Source of the DNA: Pseudomonas neustonica
Lineage (GTDB): Bacteria; Pseudomonadota; Gammaproteobacteria; Pseudomonadales; Pseudomonadaceae
Assembly: GCF_003797945.1 (NCBI RefSeq)
Contig: NZ_RKKU01000006.1
Span: forward strand, 62,001-126,000
Reading direction: 5' to 3'
DNA length: 64,000 nt
Each line of letters opens with the position of its first letter. The stretch's first letter is position 1. Below the pieces are notes generated by a model. The model worked only from the letters and a program-made list of their open reading frames with translations, was not told the DNA's origin and searched no databases. The translations under genes and the position numbers were made by a program. Positions 29,490 to 39,934 of this stretch are shown here, in pieces.

Positions 29490-30809
29490 TCAGAGCACCA
29501 TGACCGCCAGCCAGCCAAAGGCAATCAGTGGCAGGTTGTAGTGCAAAAAGGTTGGCACTACCGTATCCCAGATATGGTTATGCTGGCCGTCCACATTCAA
29601 ACCAGCTGTTGGCCCCAGCGTCGAATCTGAAGCAGGCGAACCGGCATCACCGAGCGCGGCCGCCGTACCCACCAACGCCACGATCGCCAGCGGGCTGAAG
29701 CCCAACTGCATGGCCAGCGGCACATAGATAGCGGCAATAATCGGGATGGTCGAGAAAGACGAACCAATGCCCATGGTAATCAACAGTCCAACCAGCAACA
29801 TCAGCAGTGCCGCCAGCGCACGATTGTGGCCAATGATGTCAGCCGAACTGGCGACCAGCGTCTGAATTGCTCCGGTCTCACGCATGACTTCGGCAAAGCC
29901 AGACGCAGCGATCATGATGAAACCGATCATCGCCATCATCTTCATGCCTTCAGTAAAGACGCCGTCAGCATCCTTCCAGCGCACCACGCCCGATACTGAA
30001 AAAATCACGAAACCGACCAGCGCGCCCATGATCATTGAATCCAGCCAAAGCTGCATCACAAAAGCAGCAATAACCGCCAGAAGCGCAACCAGCAAGGATA
30101 GCGGGCTGTAACCACCTTCCATGCGCTCAACCTGGCGAATACGCGCGACGTCGTAGTCCCGCGGCTTGCGGTAGCTGATGAAAACCGCCACGAGCAAGCC
30201 TAACAGCATACCCAGCGCCGGCAACGCCATGGCGTGCATCACATCCAGACCTGCCACTTCGGCGCCGCTTTCAGCCACATTGGCCAACAGGATGTCATTA
30301 AGAAAGATGCCGCCAAAGCCAACAGGGAGAAACATGTAGGGCGTGATAAGACCGAAGGTAAGTACACAGGCGACGGCGCGGCGATCCAGATTCAGGCGTG
30401 CCATAACGTAAAGCAAAGGCGGAACCAGGAGCGGGATAAAAGCGATATGGATCGGCAGCACGTTCTGCGAGGCAATAGCGACGCCGCCAAGCAGAACCAC
30501 CAATAACAGCTTGAGTAACGTTGCGCCGCCCTGCTGTTGGCGGTCTACCAACTGCAACGCCCGGTCCGCCAGCGCATGCGCCAAGCCTGACTTGGCAATA
30601 GCAACGGCGAAAGCACCCAGCAGCGCGTAACTCAAAGCAATATTAGCGCCCTTGCCCAGTCCATTCTGGAAGGTCGCAAGCGTCTCCTGTAGCCCCAACC
30701 CGCCAAGTAATCCGCCGGTGAGCGCGCCCAAAATAAGCGCTACTACCACGTGTACTCGACACAGACTCAACACCAACATGACGGCGACTGCCGCAACTAC
30801 CGCGTTCAT
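29490..30809 (-). CDS. Na+/H+ antiporter family transporter (NhaC-like)
   Basis: An inner-membrane carrier of 439 residues with about 11-12 hydrophobic helices. The start at 30809 ([14 protein letters not shown]) has GGAG 7 bases upstream; the open frame beyond it overlaps the divergent FMN reductase gene and is rejected. Family segments include [17 protein letters not shown] near the N-terminus and [20 protein letters not shown] near the C-terminus. This branch is often labelled Na+/H+ antiporter on sequence alone, and some members carry organic anions or amino acids. The ion specificity is thus uncertain. Confidence 0.82.
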   Translation of the reverse strand: MNAVVAAVAVMLVLSLCRVHVVVALILGALTGGLLGGLGLQETLATFQNGLGKGANIALSYALLGAFAVAIAKSGLAHALADRALQLVDRQQQGGATLLKLLLVVLLGGVAIASQNVLPIHIAFIPLLVPPLLYVMARLNLDRRAVACVLTFGLITPYMFLPVGFGGIFLNDILLANVAESGAEVAGLDVMHAMALPALGMLLGLLVAVFISYRKPRDYDVARIRQVERMEGGYSPLSLLVALLAVIAAFVMQLWLDSMIMGALVGFVIFSVSGVVRWKDADGVFTEGMKMMAMIGFIMIAASGFAEVMRETGAIQTLVASSADIIGHNRALAALLMLLVGLLITMGIGSSFSTIPIIAAIYVPLAMQLGFSPLAIVALVGTAAALGDAGSPASDSTLGPTAGLNVDGQHNHIWDTVVPTFLHYNLPLIAFGWLAVMVL

Positions 30810-31016
30810 CCGCGTACTCCAGCAAAAGTAGCTCTTGCTGCCTTTAGCATTCGCCCAGGCAACCCCCAAAGGTCGGCTACTCTGCCCAACACCGCTGCCG
30901 CTGTCAAAAATGAACGACCGAAGGCGAACGAACGTCGCGTTTTTGTGGTTGAATTTACGCCCAAGCGTGCCAATCTTAGGGCACATTTTTACACTGAAGT
31001 CATAGTGGAGCACAGC

Positions 31017-31616
31017 ATGACAAACATCTGCATCGTCGCCGGTAGTGGCCGCCCCGAAAGCCAAACCAGCAAGGTTGCCCAGTTCATCCATGACGCTCTT
31101 ATTGAGCACCATCAGGTCGGCACAGCGCAGGTGTCGATAATAGACCTGGGTACTCAGCCACTACCCATGTGGCCAAGCGAAGATGCGCAAACCTGGCCAG
31201 AAATAGCGGCCAAGTTGAGCGCTGCCGACGGCATCGTCGTTCTCGCTCCAGAGTGGCACGGCATGGCATGCCCTGCGATCAAGAACTTCTTCCTGTACGC
31301 CAGCAAAGCTGAGCTGGCACACAAACCAGCGATGCTGGGCGGGATCTCCGCCAGCGTTGGGGGTGCTTTCCCGGTCAGCGAACTGCGCGCCTCAAGTTAC
31401 AAGAACTGCCGCCTGTGCTATATCCCCGAGCATCTGATTGTGCGCAACGTCGGTAAGGTCCTTAACGGCACAGAGGTGGAGTCCGATGCCGATCAACGCC
31501 TGCGCGAGCGCCTGAATTATAATCTGGATATTCTGCTGCGTTACGCGCAGGCGCTAGCACCCGTGCGCACCGCCATCGATATGAGCAACCCCGCCTTTGC
31601 CAACGGCATGTCCTGA
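31017..31616 (+). CDS. NADPH-dependent FMN reductase family protein
   Basis: A 199-residue flavodoxin-fold protein. The N-terminus [20 protein letters not shown] is the phosphate-binding loop for FMN, and the [17 protein letters not shown] segment is the usual second FMN contact (PEYNGS-P-xLKN in relatives). It should reduce FMN, quinones or azo compounds with NAD(P)H; the substrate is unknown. The ATG at 31017 has GGAG 6 bases upstream. It is divergent from the antiporter gene, whose start lies 207 bases away. Confidence 0.85.
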   Translation: MTNICIVAGSGRPESQTSKVAQFIHDALIEHHQVGTAQVSIIDLGTQPLPMWPSEDAQTWPEIAAKLSAADGIVVLAPEWHGMACPAIKNFFLYASKAELAHKPAMLGGISASVGGAFPVSELRASSYKNCRLCYIPEHLIVRNVGKVLNGTEVESDADQRLRERLNYNLDILLRYAQALAPVRTAIDMSNPAFANGMS

Positions 31617-31886
31617 GTAGCAATAGACCGTGCGACCTGTCGCGCCGACAGGTCCTGGCAAAAGCAGCCCAGCAACAGCACTAGACTAAAGTAATAAGAA
31701 GCCTTCCACTGCTGGGTAAATCACTACCCTACCCCTCAAAAACAGGCTCTCCAAAGCTATCTACCCGCTCGGCAAGACGCATCCGGAAATAGCGTTAATA
31801 CTATTGTCGTAAGGCTGACTCCTGACCTCCGTGCTTTAGTGACTCAGCGCTATCGCAGCGCAGCAAATCACATCAGGAGAACAACA

Positions 31887-33119
31887 ATGACGCATGTGAA
31901 GAAATCCACCCTTGCCTGCGCTATCGCTTTGGCGCTAACAGGAACGGTAGCAGCCAATGCTCAGGCAGGCGACTTCGTCGATGACGCGAGCGCAAGCCTG
32001 CAGTTACGTAACTTTTACTTTAATCGCGACTTCCGTGACCCTGGCGCGCAATCCAAGGCAGAAGAATGGGCTCAAGGCTTTATATTCAAAGCCGAGTCCG
32101 GCTTCACTGAGGGGTTTATCGGTTTTGGGGTCGATGTCTACGCCGGCCTGGGGGTAAAACTCGACTCTGCTGACGAGCGTGCCGGCAGCGGTTTGCTGCC
32201 CAACGGCTACGGCAACGAAGGCCCCGACAGCTACAGCGAAGCCACTGCCGCGGGCAAGCTACGCCTCTCCAAAAGTGTCTTGAAGGTAGGCGGCTTGATG
32301 CCAAAACTGCCTGTCGTTTCCTCAGGCGATCTCAGGCTACTGCCTCAGGAATTCACCGGAGCCAGTCTAGCCGTCAACGAGATAGAGGACCTGGACCTGC
32401 AAGGCGGACAGTTGCGTGAAGTTAACTACCGCAACAGCACTAACTCGGAAGACATTCGCGCCACCGTGGGCGGCAGCGCTGATCGGTTCAACTATCTGGG
32501 CGGCAATTACAGCTTTAACAGCGGTAACACCAAGGTCGGTCTGTGGGGCGCTGAGCTACAGGATGTATATGAACAGACACTATTCAACCTGATACATAAC
32601 CAGCCAATCGGCGATTGGATGCTCGGCGCCAACCTTGCCTACTTTGATACCGGCGACAACGGCAGGCAGTCACTGGACATCGACCACCAGATGAAATCAC
32701 TAATGCTTTCTGCAGCCACCGGCGCTCACACCTTGCGCCTTGGCTATCAGCACAGTGACGGCAACACCGCCTTCCCGTATCTGGCGGAAACCGACCCCTA
32801 TATTGCCAACTATGTGCAAATACTCGACTTTACCCGCGCTGATGAGCAGTCGTGGCAGGCGCGCTATGACATCAACTTCGCCAGCCTCGGCGTACCCGGG
32901 CTTAGCGCCTTCACACGCTACGTCAAAGGCGACAACTTCAGGGTTGGCAGTAGCGAGGGAAGTGAGTGGGAACGCGACCTGGATGTCAGCTATACGCTAC
33001 AGAGCGGACCGCTAAAAAACCTTTCTGTGCGCTGGCGTAACGCGATGGTGCGCTCCAATGCCACCCGCGACATCGACGAAAACCGTTTAATCCTGAATTA
33101 CTCCTTCGCTCTGCAATAG
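31887..33119 (+). CDS. OprD family outer membrane porin
   Basis: An 18-strand substrate-specific porin of 410 residues. It has a Sec signal peptide (ending NAQAG) followed by the typical OprD start DFVDDASASLQLRNFYFNRD, then KAEEWAQGFIFKAESGF and the VGGLMPKLPVVSSGDLRLLPQ segment. It ends in a barrel strand with aromatic residue (LNYSFALQ). These porins take up amino acids, small organic acids or aromatic acids in Pseudomonas. The substrate is not clear here. The ATG at 31887 has AGGAGA 6 bases upstream. A 22-bp palindromic terminator follows. Confidence 0.9.
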   Translation: MTHVKKSTLACAIALALTGTVAANAQAGDFVDDASASLQLRNFYFNRDFRDPGAQSKAEEWAQGFIFKAESGFTEGFIGFGVDVYAGLGVKLDSADERAGSGLLPNGYGNEGPDSYSEATAAGKLRLSKSVLKVGGLMPKLPVVSSGDLRLLPQEFTGASLAVNEIEDLDLQGGQLREVNYRNSTNSEDIRATVGGSADRFNYLGGNYSFNSGNTKVGLWGAELQDVYEQTLFNLIHNQPIGDWMLGANLAYFDTGDNGRQSLDIDHQMKSLMLSAATGAHTLRLGYQHSDGNTAFPYLAETDPYIANYVQILDFTRADEQSWQARYDINFASLGVPGLSAFTRYVKGDNFRVGSSEGSEWERDLDVSYTLQSGPLKNLSVRWRNAMVRSNATRDIDENRLILNYSFALQ

Positions 33120-33172
33120 ACTGCTCCGAGCGGCTCCTAAGCCCCCCCCAAGATACGAAGCCGTTCGTCTTC

Positions 33173-33201
33173 GGTGGTGACAGCTGTCACCACCTTTTTT
33201 T
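33173..33201 (+). terminator. Intrinsic terminator of the porin gene
   Basis: A perfect palindrome GGTGGTGACAG/CTGTCACCACC (33173-33194) followed by seven T residues. Confidence 0.88.
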
Positions 33202-33234
33202 AATGCCTCCCCTAGCCGCCCAATGCACGGGCAC

Positions 33235-33260
33235 AAAAAAAGCGCCGAAGCGCCTTTTTT
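33235..33260 (-). terminator. Intrinsic terminator of ppiD
   Basis: On the minus strand the stem AAAAAAGGCGC/GCGCTTTTTTT closes a TTCG tetraloop, with one G-U pair. It lies 24 bases past the ppiD stop. Confidence 0.8.
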
Positions 33261-33283
33261 GTTACCTCTGCAACCAGATCACA

Positions 33284-35182
33284 TCAGAAACGCTCAATAT
33301 CCGCGTCGGTGCTCAGTTGCTCTTGAGCAGCGCTGAAGTCCTGCTGACCTGACTGACCAGCAATAAACTGCTGATACTGAGAAGCCGCACCGCCATCTGA
33401 CTGCACATCGCCAGCGGTAGCCACGCCGCGCAGCGCAACCAGCCAGAAGCCACCCACAGGCTGCTTGATACGCGCATACACCGGCTGATCTGCCGTAGGC
33501 TTGGGCATAGCGAACACACTACGCAAGAGCGGCGTAGGCAAATCGCTGGACGAGCGGCCAACCGCCTCATACTGCTGCCACTGCGTTTGCTGCTGCTCAG
33601 CCAAGGCATCGACGGTCAGCTCACCAGAGCGCAACGCGGCGAGAGACTGGTCTGTCTGTTCCGCTGCAGCCTGCTCGGCCTTGTTATAGGCCACCAGCTC
33701 GCTGATCTCCTGCTTGACCTCTTCCAGAGGACGCTGCTCGGATTGCAGATGCTGCTTAACCCGAACCACTACCACTGTGTCCGCGTCGAGCTCAAGCAGG
33801 TCGCTGTTGTAGCCCTTCTTGAGCACGTCATCACTGAAAGCGGCATTCATCACTTTAGGATTACTCGCCAGCCCTTCGCCGCCAAGGCGCTCAACCGGCC
33901 CCAGGGTTTCAATCTCAAGCCCGAGCGCAGACGCTGGCTCTGCCAGGTCAGACGCTTCATGCGCCAGATTGGCCAATTCCTGAGAGGCATCAACAAACTC
34001 GCGCTCCACCTGCTCTGACTTCAACTCCTGAACCAACTGCTCACGCATGGACTCCAGTGTTGGTACTTCAGGTGCTTTAAGGTCAGTCAGCTTGATCAGC
34101 TGGTAACCATAGCTGGTGCGCACCGGCTCAGATACTTCGCCGGTTTCGAGGGCGAACAGAGCATCGTCAAAGGACTGATCAAAACTGCCCTTGATCACAT
34201 AGCCAAGGTCGCCGCCATCACGGGCGCTACCGCTATCATCCGAAACCTCTGCTGCAACGGCGGCAAAGTCTTCACCAGCGGCGATACGCGCAGCGGCTGC
34301 ATCAATGCGCGCCTTGGCATCTGCCTCATCTTCTTTGTCGGCTACTTCAACCAGAATATGGGAAGCCCGGCGCTGCTCAGCAAGATTGCCTATTTCGCGC
34401 TGGTAGATTTCCTTGATCGCATCTTCACTGACATCAACCCGGTCAAAGAAACCGGCACGGGACAACGTCAGGGTTTCCAGCACAACCTGCTCAGGCGTCA
34501 TGAACTGTTGAGCATTACTGGCGTAATACTCTTGGATCTCTTCATCAGAAACGCTAACGGCGGAGGCATCACCAACCGGCACTTCGATGACCGAGAAGTC
34601 ACGCGTCTGGTTTTCCAGATCAGCCAACTGCTGGCGCTCGGAAGGCGTGGCAAAAGCAGTCGCTTCATAGCCGTTACGATATTGGGTAATCAGCAGCTGC
34701 TGGCGCACCAGGTCACGGAATGCCATACGCGACGGCATGCCCATGTTACGGATGACAATATCGAAACGATCACTGTCAAACTTGCCGTTTACCTGAAAGT
34801 CGGGCGTGGACAGAATCAACTGATCGATCATCTGGTCGGAGACCTTAAACCCGGCGTCTTGAGCGCCCTGAATAAGCACCGAGCGCTCCACCAACCCATC
34901 CAGCACAGTGGTACGCAGAAATTTTTCATCGATCATGCTTGGATCGAAGCTGTTATTGCCCATCTGCTGCAACTGCTGAATCAACTGGCGACGCTGCAAG
35001 GCCACAGCTTGTTCGAGCTCCAGCTTGGAAATCACCTCACCATTGACCTCTGCTGCCTTATCGGCATTACTGGAGAAACTGCTGATGGATTCCCAGCCAG
35101 TCAAAGCGAATATCAGCACAATGACGCCAACGATCACCTTAGCGACCCAGCTTTGCGCACTGTCCCTCATGTTTTGCAGCAT
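33284..35182 (-). CDS. ppiD: Membrane-anchored periplasmic folding chaperone / parvulin-type prolyl isomerase
   Basis: PpiD helps fold proteins leaving the Sec translocon. The 632-residue protein has an N-terminal membrane anchor (VAKVIVGVIVLIFALTG, about 12-30), a SurA-type chaperone region, a parvulin domain in the middle (QRRASHILVEVADKEDE, then SARDGGDLGYV, about 265-360), and a long C-terminal chaperone part. Two adjacent ATGs (35185 and 35182) are possible; the second has the better distance from the G-rich ribosome binding site. It follows hupB after a terminator, the usual lon-hupB-ppiD order. Confidence 0.93.
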   Translation of the reverse strand: MLQNMRDSAQSWVAKVIVGVIVLIFALTGWESISSFSSNADKAAEVNGEVISKLELEQAVALQRRQLIQQLQQMGNNSFDPSMIDEKFLRTTVLDGLVERSVLIQGAQDAGFKVSDQMIDQLILSTPDFQVNGKFDSDRFDIVIRNMGMPSRMAFRDLVRQQLLITQYRNGYEATAFATPSERQQLADLENQTRDFSVIEVPVGDASAVSVSDEEIQEYYASNAQQFMTPEQVVLETLTLSRAGFFDRVDVSEDAIKEIYQREIGNLAEQRRASHILVEVADKEDEADAKARIDAAAARIAAGEDFAAVAAEVSDDSGSARDGGDLGYVIKGSFDQSFDDALFALETGEVSEPVRTSYGYQLIKLTDLKAPEVPTLESMREQLVQELKSEQVEREFVDASQELANLAHEASDLAEPASALGLEIETLGPVERLGGEGLASNPKVMNAAFSDDVLKKGYNSDLLELDADTVVVVRVKQHLQSEQRPLEEVKQEISELVAYNKAEQAAAEQTDQSLAALRSGELTVDALAEQQQTQWQQYEAVGRSSSDLPTPLLRSVFAMPKPTADQPVYARIKQPVGGFWLVALRGVATAGDVQSDGGAASQYQQFIAGQSGQQDFSAAQEQLSTDADIERF

Positions 35183-35265
35183 CATGCCCCCGAATTCTGT
35201 TTAACCTGAGCGCTTCGCATCAGGTTTTTGCCACTCAAGCACTGAGCAACCTTTCTCTCGTCCAA

Positions 35266-35296
35266 CAAAAAAGGCGCATCCTGTTGATGCGCCTTT
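35266..35296 (-). terminator. Intrinsic terminator between hupB and ppiD
   Basis: An 11-bp stem AAAGGCGCATC (35270-35280) / GATGCGCCTTT (35286-35296) with a T-run on the minus strand. It ends the hupB transcript, so ppiD needs its own promoter or read-through. Confidence 0.85.
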
Positions 35297-35414
35297 CTGG
35301 TAACTGACGAAGCCATCTGTTAAACGCTACTGACCTAGGCCTGAGACGTCTTGGATGACTCCGTAGCATGCCTCACCCTGAGGATTGGCATGTCACATCA
35401 GATCAGGGACGCAA

Positions 35415-35687
35415 TTAGTTCACAGCGTCCTTCAGTGCCTTACCTGCTTTGAAGCCAGGAATCTTGGCAGCGCTGATTTCGATCGGCTGGCCAGTCTGCG
35501 GGTTACGGCCAGTACGTGCAGCACGTTCCTTAACCGCGAATGTACCAAATCCTACCAATACAACCGAATCACCATCCTTCAGTGCACCAGTGACGGACTC
35601 GATGACGGCGTCCAGAGCACGACCGGCAGCAGCTTTAGGAATATCGGCGGATGCGGCGATAGCATCAATCAGTTCAGACTTGTTCAC
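35415..35687 (-). CDS. hupB: DNA-binding protein HU-beta
   Basis: A 90-residue histone-like nucleoid protein that bends and coats DNA as a dimer. The sequence is a full [13 protein letters not shown], the hydrophobic core [14 protein letters not shown], the DNA-binding arm [14 protein letters not shown] with the intercalating proline, and the C-terminal helix GKALKDAVN. It lies 214 bases downstream of lon in the conserved lon-hupB order and ends before a strong terminator. Confidence 0.97.
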   Translation of the reverse strand: MNKSELIDAIAASADIPKAAAGRALDAVIESVTGALKDGDSVVLVGFGTFAVKERAARTGRNPQTGQPIEISAAKIPGFKAGKALKDAVN

Positions 35688-35901
35688 TCTAAGTCCCCTT
35701 ATTTAATTCAACGAGTTGTTAGTCATTATGTAAGCTTGTGGTCTTAGCAAAGCTGTGGCCAGTCAGCATACCTGCTTAGGTCGAAGCACGCTTTATAGCA
35801 AGCGGTCAAAAACCGTGTCAAGGAATGCCTGAGGTATTCCCGGACCGGTTAGCAAAACGCTCCCGCACTGGACGCGCTTCACTCACCGGACTGGTATCGC
35901 C

Positions 35902-38301
35902 TCAGTGAGTACTGATGCGTCCTTTCTCATCAGTCTCGCGATTGTCATCCTTTGCTACCATCTCTTCAACCCCTTCTTTCAAGGGCTCCGGCATGTATTG
36001 CAGCGCAATCTGCAACACCTCGTCAATCCATTTCACCGGTTTGACGTCAATATCCTGTTTTATCCGGTCAGGAATTTCCTTCAAATCACGCACATTATCG
36101 TGCGGAATAATCACCGTTTTGATGCCACCACGATGCGCTGCCAACAGCTTTTCCTTGAGACCGCCAATCGGCAAAACCTGCCCGCGCAGCGTGATCTCAC
36201 CGGTCATTGCAACATCGGCGCGCACCGGTATTTTAGTCAGCGAAGAGACTAGTGCAGTGCACATACCCACGCCCGCACTGGGCCCGTCTTTGGGCGTAGC
36301 ACCTTCGGGCACATGAATGTGTATGTCATTGTTTTCATGGAAGTCTGCCTTGATTCCCAGACTCGCAGCACGGCTTCGAACTACGGTTAAAGCAGCGCTG
36401 ATCGACTCCTGCATTACATCGCCCAGAGAGCCGGTTTTAATCTGCCTTCCCTTACCTGGCACCACTACCGCTTCCAGGCTCAGGAGCTCACCACCAACCT
36501 GCGTCCAGGCCAAACCGGTGACCTGTCCGATCTGGTCAGACTCCTCGGCCAAACCGTATTTAAACTTGCGCACACCCAGGTAGTGCTCCAGCAAGTTTTC
36601 GTCGAGCGCGACCGGCTTCGGCTTGCGCTCTCCTGCCTGCTCTTTGACTACTTTCCGGCACACCTTGGCGATCTGACGCTCCAGACCGCGCACACCTGCC
36701 TCGCGAGTGTAGTAGCGGACAAGGTCACGCAGTGACTCATGACTAAAGGTCAGCTCGTCCTTTTTCAGGCCATTGTTCTTGACCTGCTTGGGCACCAGGT
36801 AACGCTGCGCAATGTTGATCTTTTCGTCTTCGGTGTAACCCGGAATCCGAATAATCTCCATACGGTCCAGCAGTGGCGCCGGAATATTCATCGAGTTCGC
36901 GGTGCAAATGAACATGACATCGGAGAGATCGTAATCGACCTCAAGATAGTGGTCATTGAACGCATGATTTTGCTCGGGATCGAGCACTTCCAGCAGCGCG
37001 GAAGACGGATCACCTCGCATGTCCTGCCCCATTTTGTCGATTTCATCGAGCAGGAACAGCGGGTTTTTCACGCCCGTTTTGGTCACTTTTTGAATCAATT
37101 TACCCGGCAGCGAACCTATATAAGTACGCCGATGACCACGAATCTCCGCTTCATCACGGACACCACCCAACGCCATACGCACAAACTTGCGGTTGGTTGC
37201 GCGGGCCAGGGACTCACCCAGGGACGTCTTACCGACGCCTGGAGGGCCTACCAGGCAGAGCACAGGACCTTTGAGCTTACGCACACGCTTCTGCACTGCG
37301 AGGTACTCAAGAATACGTTCCTTGACCTCTTCCAGGCCGTAGTGATCAGCGTCAAGCACCTGCTCGGCACGCTGAATGTCATGCCGCACTTTACTGGCCT
37401 TTTTCCATGGCACCGCGGTCAGCCAGTCGATATAGGAGCGCACGACGGTCGCTTCGGCAGACATTGGCGACATCATCTTGAGCTTGTTGAACTCGGCATT
37501 GGCCTTGCCGAGCGCCTCTTCCGACATACCCGCGTCGTCGATCTTCTTGCGCAGATCGTCAAACTCGCTGTGCCCTTCATCCAGATTGCCCATTTCCTTC
37601 TGGATAGCCTTCATCTGTTCATTCAGATAGTACTCGCGCTGGCTGCGCTCCATCTGTTTCTTGACGCGACCACGGATGCGTTTTTCCACCTGCAGCAGAT
37701 CAATCTCGCCATCGAGCACACCAAGTACATGCTCGACTCGCTCGCGCAAAGGCAGAATCTCAAGAATCGCCTGTTTCTCTTCCAGCTTCAGCGACAGATG
37801 AGCCGCCATGGTGTCGACCAGACGACCTGGCTGATCAATGCTGGACAGCGAAGAAACCACCTCTGAGGGCACCTTCTTGCCCAGCTGCACAAACTGCTCA
37901 AACTGGCTCATCAGGCTGCGCGTGAGTACTTCAGCTTCACGCTCATCAAGCGGCGTCTCACTTAGCAGCTCGACTTCAGCCGTCTGGTAGCCTTCGAGCT
38001 CATCAATTGACTCGATGCGCGCGCGCTGCTCGCCCTCCACCAGCACTTTAACCGTGCCATCGGGTAGCTTGAGCAACTGCAGAATGGTGGCGACGGTACC
38101 CATGTCGTACAAACCATCGCGGGCCGGGTCATCCTCTGCCGGATCGCGCTGCGAAATGAGTAACACCTGCTTACCGCCCGACATAGCCTGCTCGAGCGCC
38201 TGAATAGATTTGTCACGCCCAACAAAAAGGGGAATGACCATATGGGGATAAACCACCACATCACGTAATGGCAGGAGCGGGAATTCGCTAAGAGTCGTCA
38301 T
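35902..38301 (-). CDS. lon: ATP-dependent protease La
   Basis: Lon degrades misfolded and regulatory proteins. The 799 residues show the N-terminal substrate-binding domain (LPLLPLRDVVVYPHMVIPLF), a coiled-coil region, and the AAA+ module with Walker A GPPGVGKTS at about 357 and Walker B FLLDEIDKM. The C-terminal Ser-Lys protease has the catalytic Ser in PKDGPSAGV, near 680, and the Lys about 43 residues later. A good sigma-32 promoter precedes it, in line with heat-shock induction. It lies between clpX and hupB as in other Pseudomonas. Confidence 0.97.
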   Translation of the reverse strand: MTTLSEFPLLPLRDVVVYPHMVIPLFVGRDKSIQALEQAMSGGKQVLLISQRDPAEDDPARDGLYDMGTVATILQLLKLPDGTVKVLVEGEQRARIESIDELEGYQTAEVELLSETPLDEREAEVLTRSLMSQFEQFVQLGKKVPSEVVSSLSSIDQPGRLVDTMAAHLSLKLEEKQAILEILPLRERVEHVLGVLDGEIDLLQVEKRIRGRVKKQMERSQREYYLNEQMKAIQKEMGNLDEGHSEFDDLRKKIDDAGMSEEALGKANAEFNKLKMMSPMSAEATVVRSYIDWLTAVPWKKASKVRHDIQRAEQVLDADHYGLEEVKERILEYLAVQKRVRKLKGPVLCLVGPPGVGKTSLGESLARATNRKFVRMALGGVRDEAEIRGHRRTYIGSLPGKLIQKVTKTGVKNPLFLLDEIDKMGQDMRGDPSSALLEVLDPEQNHAFNDHYLEVDYDLSDVMFICTANSMNIPAPLLDRMEIIRIPGYTEDEKINIAQRYLVPKQVKNNGLKKDELTFSHESLRDLVRYYTREAGVRGLERQIAKVCRKVVKEQAGERKPKPVALDENLLEHYLGVRKFKYGLAEESDQIGQVTGLAWTQVGGELLSLEAVVVPGKGRQIKTGSLGDVMQESISAALTVVRSRAASLGIKADFHENNDIHIHVPEGATPKDGPSAGVGMCTALVSSLTKIPVRADVAMTGEITLRGQVLPIGGLKEKLLAAHRGGIKTVIIPHDNVRDLKEIPDRIKQDIDVKPVKWIDEVLQIALQYMPEPLKEGVEEMVAKDDNRETDEKGRISTH

Positions 38302-38370
38302 GGCTGAGGCTCACTCGCTGAGGGGCGCACGCTTGATACTGCGCCGAAAGAATAAAAGTCCATGAATTCA

Positions 38371-38399
38371 AGATGGGGGCTAGGGATCGAAAAAACAAG
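38371..38399 (-). promoter_or_regulatory. Sigma-32 (heat-shock) promoter of lon
   Basis: Minus strand: CTTGTT (38394-38399), a 15-base spacer, CCCCATCT (38371-38378). The -10 matches the RpoH consensus CCCCATnT exactly and the -35 matches 4 of 6 in CTTGAA. The lon ATG lies about 70 bases downstream. Confidence 0.75.
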
Positions 38400-38450
38400 C
38401 AGGAAAACCGTAATAATACTGACGCATTTTGCACGCGCCAGAAACAACTA

Positions 38451-38466
38451 CGCCGCCAAAGCGGCG
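38451..38466 (-). terminator. Probable terminator hairpin after clpX
   Basis: CGCCGC/GCGGCG with a 4-base loop lies 22 bases past the clpX stop, followed on the minus strand by TAGTTGTTTC. The T-run is interrupted, so some read-through into lon is possible. Confidence 0.5.
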
Positions 38467-38487
38467 GCGCAGTCAACAACCTGCAGA

Positions 38488-39771
38488 TCAATCCTCAGGC
38501 ATTGCCTTAGGTGGCTGCTCGGCCGTTTCGTAAATCAGCAAAGGCTTGGCCTCACCACTGATTACGTTTTCATCAATCACAACCTTGCTGACGTGCTCTG
38601 CCGACGGAATCTCGTACATGGTTTCCAGCAGCACGCTTTCAAGGATAGAGCGCAGGCCACGCGCACCCGTTTTACGCTCCAACGCGCGCGAGGATATCGC
38701 CTTGAGCGCATCTTCACGGAACTCGAGCTCGACCCCTTCCATATCGAACAAACGCGCATACTGCTTGGTCAACGCGTTCTTCGGCTCGGTAAGAATCTGG
38801 ATCAACGCATCTTCATCCAGCTCATTGAGCGTTGCAATAACCGGCAGACGCCCAACAAACTCCGGAATCAAACCAAAGCGAACCAGATCGTCCGGCTCAA
38901 CACCCTTGAGCGTATCGCCAACCTTCTTGCCGCCGTCTTTGCTGCGTACCGTAGCATTAAAGCCGATACCGCTCTTCTCGGAGCGATCACGAATAACCTT
39001 CTCAAGGCCCGCGAACGCACCACCGCAAATAAACAGAATGTTGCGCGTATCAACCTGCAGAAACTCCTGCTGGGGATGTTTGCGGCCGCCCTGGGGTGGC
39101 ACCGAGGCAACCGTGCCCTCGATCAACTTCAACAACGCCTGCTGCACACCTTCGCCCGAAACGTCACGGGTAATTGAAGGATTGTCCGACTTGCGCGAAA
39201 TCTTGTCGATTTCATCGATGTAGACAATACCCATCTGGGCCTTCTCAACATCGTAGTCACACTTCTGCAACAGCTTTTGAATGATGTTTTCGACGTCCTC
39301 GCCCACATAACCCGCTTCGGTCAATGTGGTCGCGTCCGCGATGGTAAAGGGTACATTCAGCAGTCGGGCCAGTGTTTCAGCCAGCAACGTCTTACCCGAA
39401 CCAGTAGGGCCGATCAGCAGAATGTTGCTCTTGCCCAGTTCAACCTCATCTTTACCCTGACGCTGATTCAGACGCTTGTAATGGTTGTATACAGCAACCG
39501 ACAGGACCTTCTTGGCTCGCTGCTGGCCAATAACGTACTGATCCAGGATCGAACAAATCTCTACCGGCGTCGGCAGCTTCTGATTACTGCTCTCAGCCTG
39601 ACTTTCCTGCACTTCCTCACGAATGATGTCGTTGCACAGATCAACGCACTCATCGCAGATAAACACGGAGGGGCCGGCAATCAGCTTGCGCACTTCATGC
39701 TGGCTCTTGCCGCAGAAGGAGCAATACAGCAGTTTGCCGTTGTCGTCACCCTTCCCAGTTATATCGGTCAT
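38488..39771 (-). CDS. clpX: ATP-dependent Clp protease, specificity subunit ClpX
   Basis: ClpX unfolds tagged substrates and feeds them to ClpP. The 427-residue protein has the N-terminal C4 zinc finger ([11 protein letters not shown], then CDECVDLC; about 16-46) and the Walker A motif GPTGSGKT, near 120. Walker B (YIDEIDKIS) and the IGF-type loop that docks on ClpP follow, along with the sensor-2 region ARGLRSILE. It starts 163 bases after clpP and has its own sigma-32 promoter. Confidence 0.97.
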   Translation of the reverse strand: MTDITGKGDDNGKLLYCSFCGKSQHEVRKLIAGPSVFICDECVDLCNDIIREEVQESQAESSNQKLPTPVEICSILDQYVIGQQRAKKVLSVAVYNHYKRLNQRQGKDEVELGKSNILLIGPTGSGKTLLAETLARLLNVPFTIADATTLTEAGYVGEDVENIIQKLLQKCDYDVEKAQMGIVYIDEIDKISRKSDNPSITRDVSGEGVQQALLKLIEGTVASVPPQGGRKHPQQEFLQVDTRNILFICGGAFAGLEKVIRDRSEKSGIGFNATVRSKDGGKKVGDTLKGVEPDDLVRFGLIPEFVGRLPVIATLNELDEDALIQILTEPKNALTKQYARLFDMEGVELEFREDALKAISSRALERKTGARGLRSILESVLLETMYEIPSAEHVSKVVIDENVISGEAKPLLIYETAEQPPKAMPED

Positions 39772-39807
39772 CGAAAACCCCTACTCTTGAATCGCTATTG
39801 AATACAA

Positions 39808-39836
39808 AGATGGGGGCATTGTGCCCACTTTGCAAG
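39808..39836 (-). promoter_or_regulatory. Sigma-32 (heat-shock) promoter of clpX
   Basis: Minus strand: CTTGCA (39831-39836), a 15-base spacer, CCCCATCT (39808-39815). The -10 box and spacer length are the same as in the promoter before lon. It lies about 37 bases before the clpX ATG, so clpX can be induced apart from clpP. Confidence 0.75.
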
Positions 39837-39934
39837 TGCGACCCTGTCAAGATGCACCAGTCTGTGCGGATCGCCACGCGTTGCAGCGCAAGGCGAACGG
39901 TCGATTCCACACGACTAGCGTGAAACAGTGATAG

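Noticed and set aside
30810..31112. N-terminal extension of the antiporter frame over the FMN reductase gene
   Set aside because: The extension overlaps a conserved divergent gene, adds a hydrophilic segment before the first helix, and a good GGAG-spaced ATG exists at 30809.
36739..37866. A 375-codon plus-strand frame opposite lon
   Set aside because: Antisense shadow of the well-defined Lon gene; no ribosome binding site and no recognisable domain.
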